7,671 nucleotides of DNA, taken from NCBI GenBank assembly GCA_022013205.1, contig JAKLQT010000020.1, positions 1-7,671 on the forward strand, written 5' to 3'. A model generated the notes under the pieces. That model had not been told where the DNA came from. It did not search any database and saw only the letters and a program-made list of their open reading frames with translations. The DNA is from Candidatus Omnitrophota bacterium. Lineage in GTDB: Bacteria; Omnitrophota; Gorgyraeia; B26-G9. Below are positions 6,764 through 7,671 of the stretch, piece after piece. Both the position numbers and the translations under genes were made by a program. Each line of letters starts with the position of its first letter. Positions within the stretch are counted from its first letter, which is position 1.

Positions 6764-7094
6764 AGTTTACCCATTTTTTAAAATCACATTACAACTTCAC
6801 ACGAAGCAGATAGGGAGAATTGTTTTCGCGGCTTTACCCCGCCAATGCGGGATTAGCTCGGAGATTGACAGCCAGCCTCGACTAGCTCAGCTAGGCGGGG
6901 ACTGTCAGGCGAGAATGCCTGTCCGCCATAGCTTATCTCCCTGAAGTATCATCACCTGCGTCGACGGGGCTAAAACTGTTCTTCCTAATCTGGTTTTACT
7001 TTACTTCTTGAGCTCCTTTACCGCCCCTTACTTGTTTTTTTACTTCTAATTGCTATATAGTTATAAATTTTTAGCCGCCAAAAATGGGTAAACT
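6764..7094. repeat. 331-bp segment bounded by 15-bp perfect inverted repeats (candidate MITE-like element)
   Basis: AGTTTACCCATTTTT at 6764-6778 is the exact reverse complement of AAAAATGGGTAAACT at 7080-7094. The enclosed 301 bp contain no gene and include the GC-rich island, with AT-rich sequence near both ends. Perfect terminal repeats around a short non-coding segment resemble a non-autonomous transposable element. No target-site duplication is visible (the flanks read cgtgg and actct) and no transposase is present, so mobility is inferred only. The left end lies 16 bp upstream of the -35 box of the chemotaxis promoter. Confidence 0.5.
6812..6942. repeat. GC-rich island of nested inverted repeats
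   Basis: The segment is visibly richer in G and C than its surroundings. Perfect complementary pairs include AGGGAGA/TCTCCCT (6812-6818/6936-6942), CCCGC/GCGGG (6838-6842/6847-6851), GGAGAT/ATCTCC (6860-6865/6935-6940), TGACAG/CTGTCA (6866-6871/6902-6907), CTAGC/GCTAG (6882-6886/6890-6894) and CAGGC/GCCTG (6906-6910/6917-6921). CCCCGCC (6837-6843) can also pair with GGCGGGG (6894-6900). GGAGAT and TGACAG are adjacent, so a three-way junction is possible: an outer stem, a long inner stem and a small GGC-GCC hairpin. It could be a structured RNA, the core of a mobile repeat or a DNA cruciform; I cannot tell which. Confidence 0.55.
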
Positions 7095-7118
7095 ACTCTA
7101 AAAGAGATTCTTTAGAGT
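7095..7118. repeat. AT-rich hairpin next to the inverted-repeat segment
   Basis: ACTCTAAA (7095-7102) and TTTAGAGT (7111-7118) are perfect complements around an 8-nt loop. It directly abuts the right terminal repeat of the 331-bp segment. No T-run follows on either strand, so it is not a typical intrinsic terminator. Confidence 0.6.
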
Positions 7119-7308
7119 TTAAGTTTAACGAAAAAAACAAGGAATCACCACAGAGCTCAATAGAGTGAAGATCAATGAGTTAATTGAAAAATCAGGTCCT
7201 TTCTTATCTGAGTTGGAAGAAATCATATAATCTATTGATGTGTAATCACTTAAAAGGTGAAGAAGTTATTTAAGAAGTAGCGCGGAGCAAACAACCAGGT
7301 GAAATTGT

Positions 7309-7388
7309 ATTTACTCATTCTCGACAACCATCCATGGCTGTCTGCGAGGTAAATATTGATTTTACTCATCCATGGCAAAATCAATATT
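7309..7388. repeat. Twin hairpins sharing an identical apical sequence
   Basis: The first hairpin (7309-7354) has ATTTAC/GTAAAT outside, then CTCG/CGAG, ACA/TGT and CCA/TGG. It includes a 5-nt bulge on the left arm, 3 unpaired bases on the right and one mismatch. The second (7352-7388) is a perfect 12-bp stem, AATATTGATTTT/AAAATCAATATT, around a 13-nt loop. Both carry CATCCATGGC at the apex (7329-7338 and 7367-7376) while the stems differ. Bases 7352-7354 belong to both, so the full structures compete. Confidence 0.65.
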
Positions 7389-7496
7389 GAAATCCGCAAA
7401 TATAATTCCTCCTGTTTGTTTTATGAGCAAAAAAAAAGTGTTTTCTATCCAGGAGTTGGCGTAAGTTCTTTCATCTTTTTTCAATCTGCGCAATCA

Positions 7497-7529
7497 GGTT
7501 CTTTCTCCCAACTTAAACAAGAAAGAACC
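7497..7529. repeat. Hairpin with a 10-bp perfect stem
   Basis: GGTTCTTTCT (7497-7506) pairs with AGAAAGAACC (7520-7529) around a 13-nt loop. No T-run follows, so termination is unlikely. The function is unknown. Confidence 0.6.
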
Positions 7530-7534
7530 AACAA

Positions 7535-7558
7535 CTTTGTGATCTTTGTGGCTTTGTG
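7535..7558. repeat. Three copies of CTTTGTG (CACAAAG on the minus strand)
   Basis: Copies lie at 7535-7541, 7544-7550 and 7552-7558, separated by 2 and 1 nt. Similar CTTTGTG-rich tracts occur in intergenic DNA of many environmental bacteria, often beside decayed GxxExxY genes (general impression, not checked). No coding role is seen. Confidence 0.5.
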
Positions 7559-7565
7559 TGAGCAT

Positions 7566-7607
7566 AAAAAAAGCCCTTGACATTTATAATGTCAAGGGCT
7601 TTTTTTC
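7566..7607. terminator. Strong bidirectional intrinsic terminator
   Basis: GCCCTTGACAT (7573-7583) pairs perfectly with ATGTCAAGGGC (7589-7599) around loop TTATA. Seven As precede (7566-7572) and seven Ts follow (7600-7606), so it has the terminator form on both strands. On the minus strand it lies 12 bp past the stop codon of the partial outer-membrane gene and would end that transcript. Confidence 0.92.
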
Positions 7608-7618
7608 AATAAATCAGT

Positions 7619-7671
7619 TTAGAACTTTACACCAAGTTCAAGCATAATCTGTCTTGCTGTCTCATCATAAC
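7619..7671 (-). CDS. C-terminal end of a probable outer-membrane beta-barrel protein (partial)
   Basis: Only the last 16 full codons are in the window, reading YDETARQIMLELGVKF then TAA (7619-7621). Alternating polar and hydrophobic residues that end in a terminal Phe are typical of the last strand of outer-membrane beta-barrels recognised by the BAM complex; this is inferred from a very short stretch. The reading frame is supported by the terminator that begins 12 bp after the stop on the same strand. Start, length and family cannot be seen. An unrelated C-terminus, or a different frame, is possible. Confidence 0.5.
   Translation of the reverse strand, partial: YDETARQIMLELGVKF

Larger units (their letters stand above)
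6749..7618. other. Gene-poor intergenic region with many inverted repeats
   Basis: About 870 bp separate the chemotaxis promoter from the end of the next gene. Both strands are broken by stops and I find no family-recognisable protein. The longest plus-strand frame (7356-7580) runs through a hairpin and into the terminator and has no good ribosome-binding site. The region instead holds a segment with terminal inverted repeats, a GC-rich foldable island, several hairpins, a short tandem repeat and a terminator, each listed separately. Confidence 0.8.

Noticed and set aside
6881..6900. TAGCTCAGCTAGGCGG resembles a tRNA D-arm.
   Set aside because: No acceptor stem, anticodon arm or T-arm (GTTCRANNC) can be placed around it on either strand.
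7140..7230. A plus-strand frame without a start codon, reading GPFLSELEE near its end, loosely recalls GxxExxY proteins (GPGLLESVYEE).
   Set aside because: Similarity is limited to a few residues, there is no start codon, and the frame closes quickly; not enough to call a pseudogene.
7497..7529. 10-bp stem hairpin considered as a terminator.
   Set aside because: No T-run on either strand; it is kept only as an inverted repeat.
7356..7580. Plus-strand 74-codon open frame.
   Set aside because: It begins inside a hairpin, runs through another hairpin, the CTTTGTG repeat and into the terminator stem, with low-complexity composition and no ribosome-binding site.
6749..7618. CRISPR array considered because of the many repeats.
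   Set aside because: There are no regularly spaced direct repeats of 23-40 bp; all repeats are inverted or very short.

Overview
The window looks like a fragment of a motile, diderm (Gram-negative type) bacterium, probably anaerobic or from sediment or groundwater. The diderm inference rests on a C-terminal fragment at the right edge that ends like an outer-membrane beta-barrel. The habitat inference rests on a chemoreceptor carrying a covalent c-type heme motif in its periplasmic sensor. The chemotaxis proteins are of the Thermotoga/Bacillus type (CheC, CheD, a P2-bearing CheA and a long receptor hairpin), not the enterobacterial CheZ type. AT-rich spacers and alternative GTG/TTG starts are present. 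I cannot name the phylum; a deep diderm lineage such as Omnitrophota or a delta-proteobacterial relative would fit, but that is a guess.

Layout. From 6660 down to the left edge, the minus strand carries one compact chemotaxis operon: mcp (4954-6660), cheW (4349-4861), cheY (3950-4324), cheC (3277-3888), cheD (2779-3273), cheB (1739-2782) and cheA (1-1725, cut by the window edge). A consensus sigma70-type promoter (TTGACA, 17 bp, TATTAT) lies 60-88 bp upstream of mcp. Gaps are 92 bp (mcp/cheW), 24 bp, 61 bp, 3 bp, a 4-bp overlap (cheD/cheB) and 13 bp (cheB/cheA).

Working together. The receptor would sense a redox state or a gas through its heme. CheW couples it to the kinase CheA, and CheA phosphorylates CheY (motor output) and CheB (adaptation). 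CheC removes phosphate from CheY. CheD deamidates receptor glutamines and can pair with CheC. The methyltransferase CheR is not in the window. Two details deserve attention: CheC has Ser in place of Asn in its second phosphatase motif, and CheY has three extra residues just after its MP motif.

Right-hand 900 bp (6749-7618). There is no convincing gene here, but it is full of structure. A 331-bp segment bounded by 15-bp perfect inverted repeats (6764-7094) encloses a GC-rich, highly foldable island. Next come an AT-rich hairpin (7095-7118), twin hairpins with an identical 10-nt apical sequence but different stems (7309-7388), another 10-bp-stem hairpin (7497-7529) and a triple CTTTGTG repeat. 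A strong bidirectional terminator (7566-7607) closes the region and ends the partial outer-membrane gene at 7619-7671.
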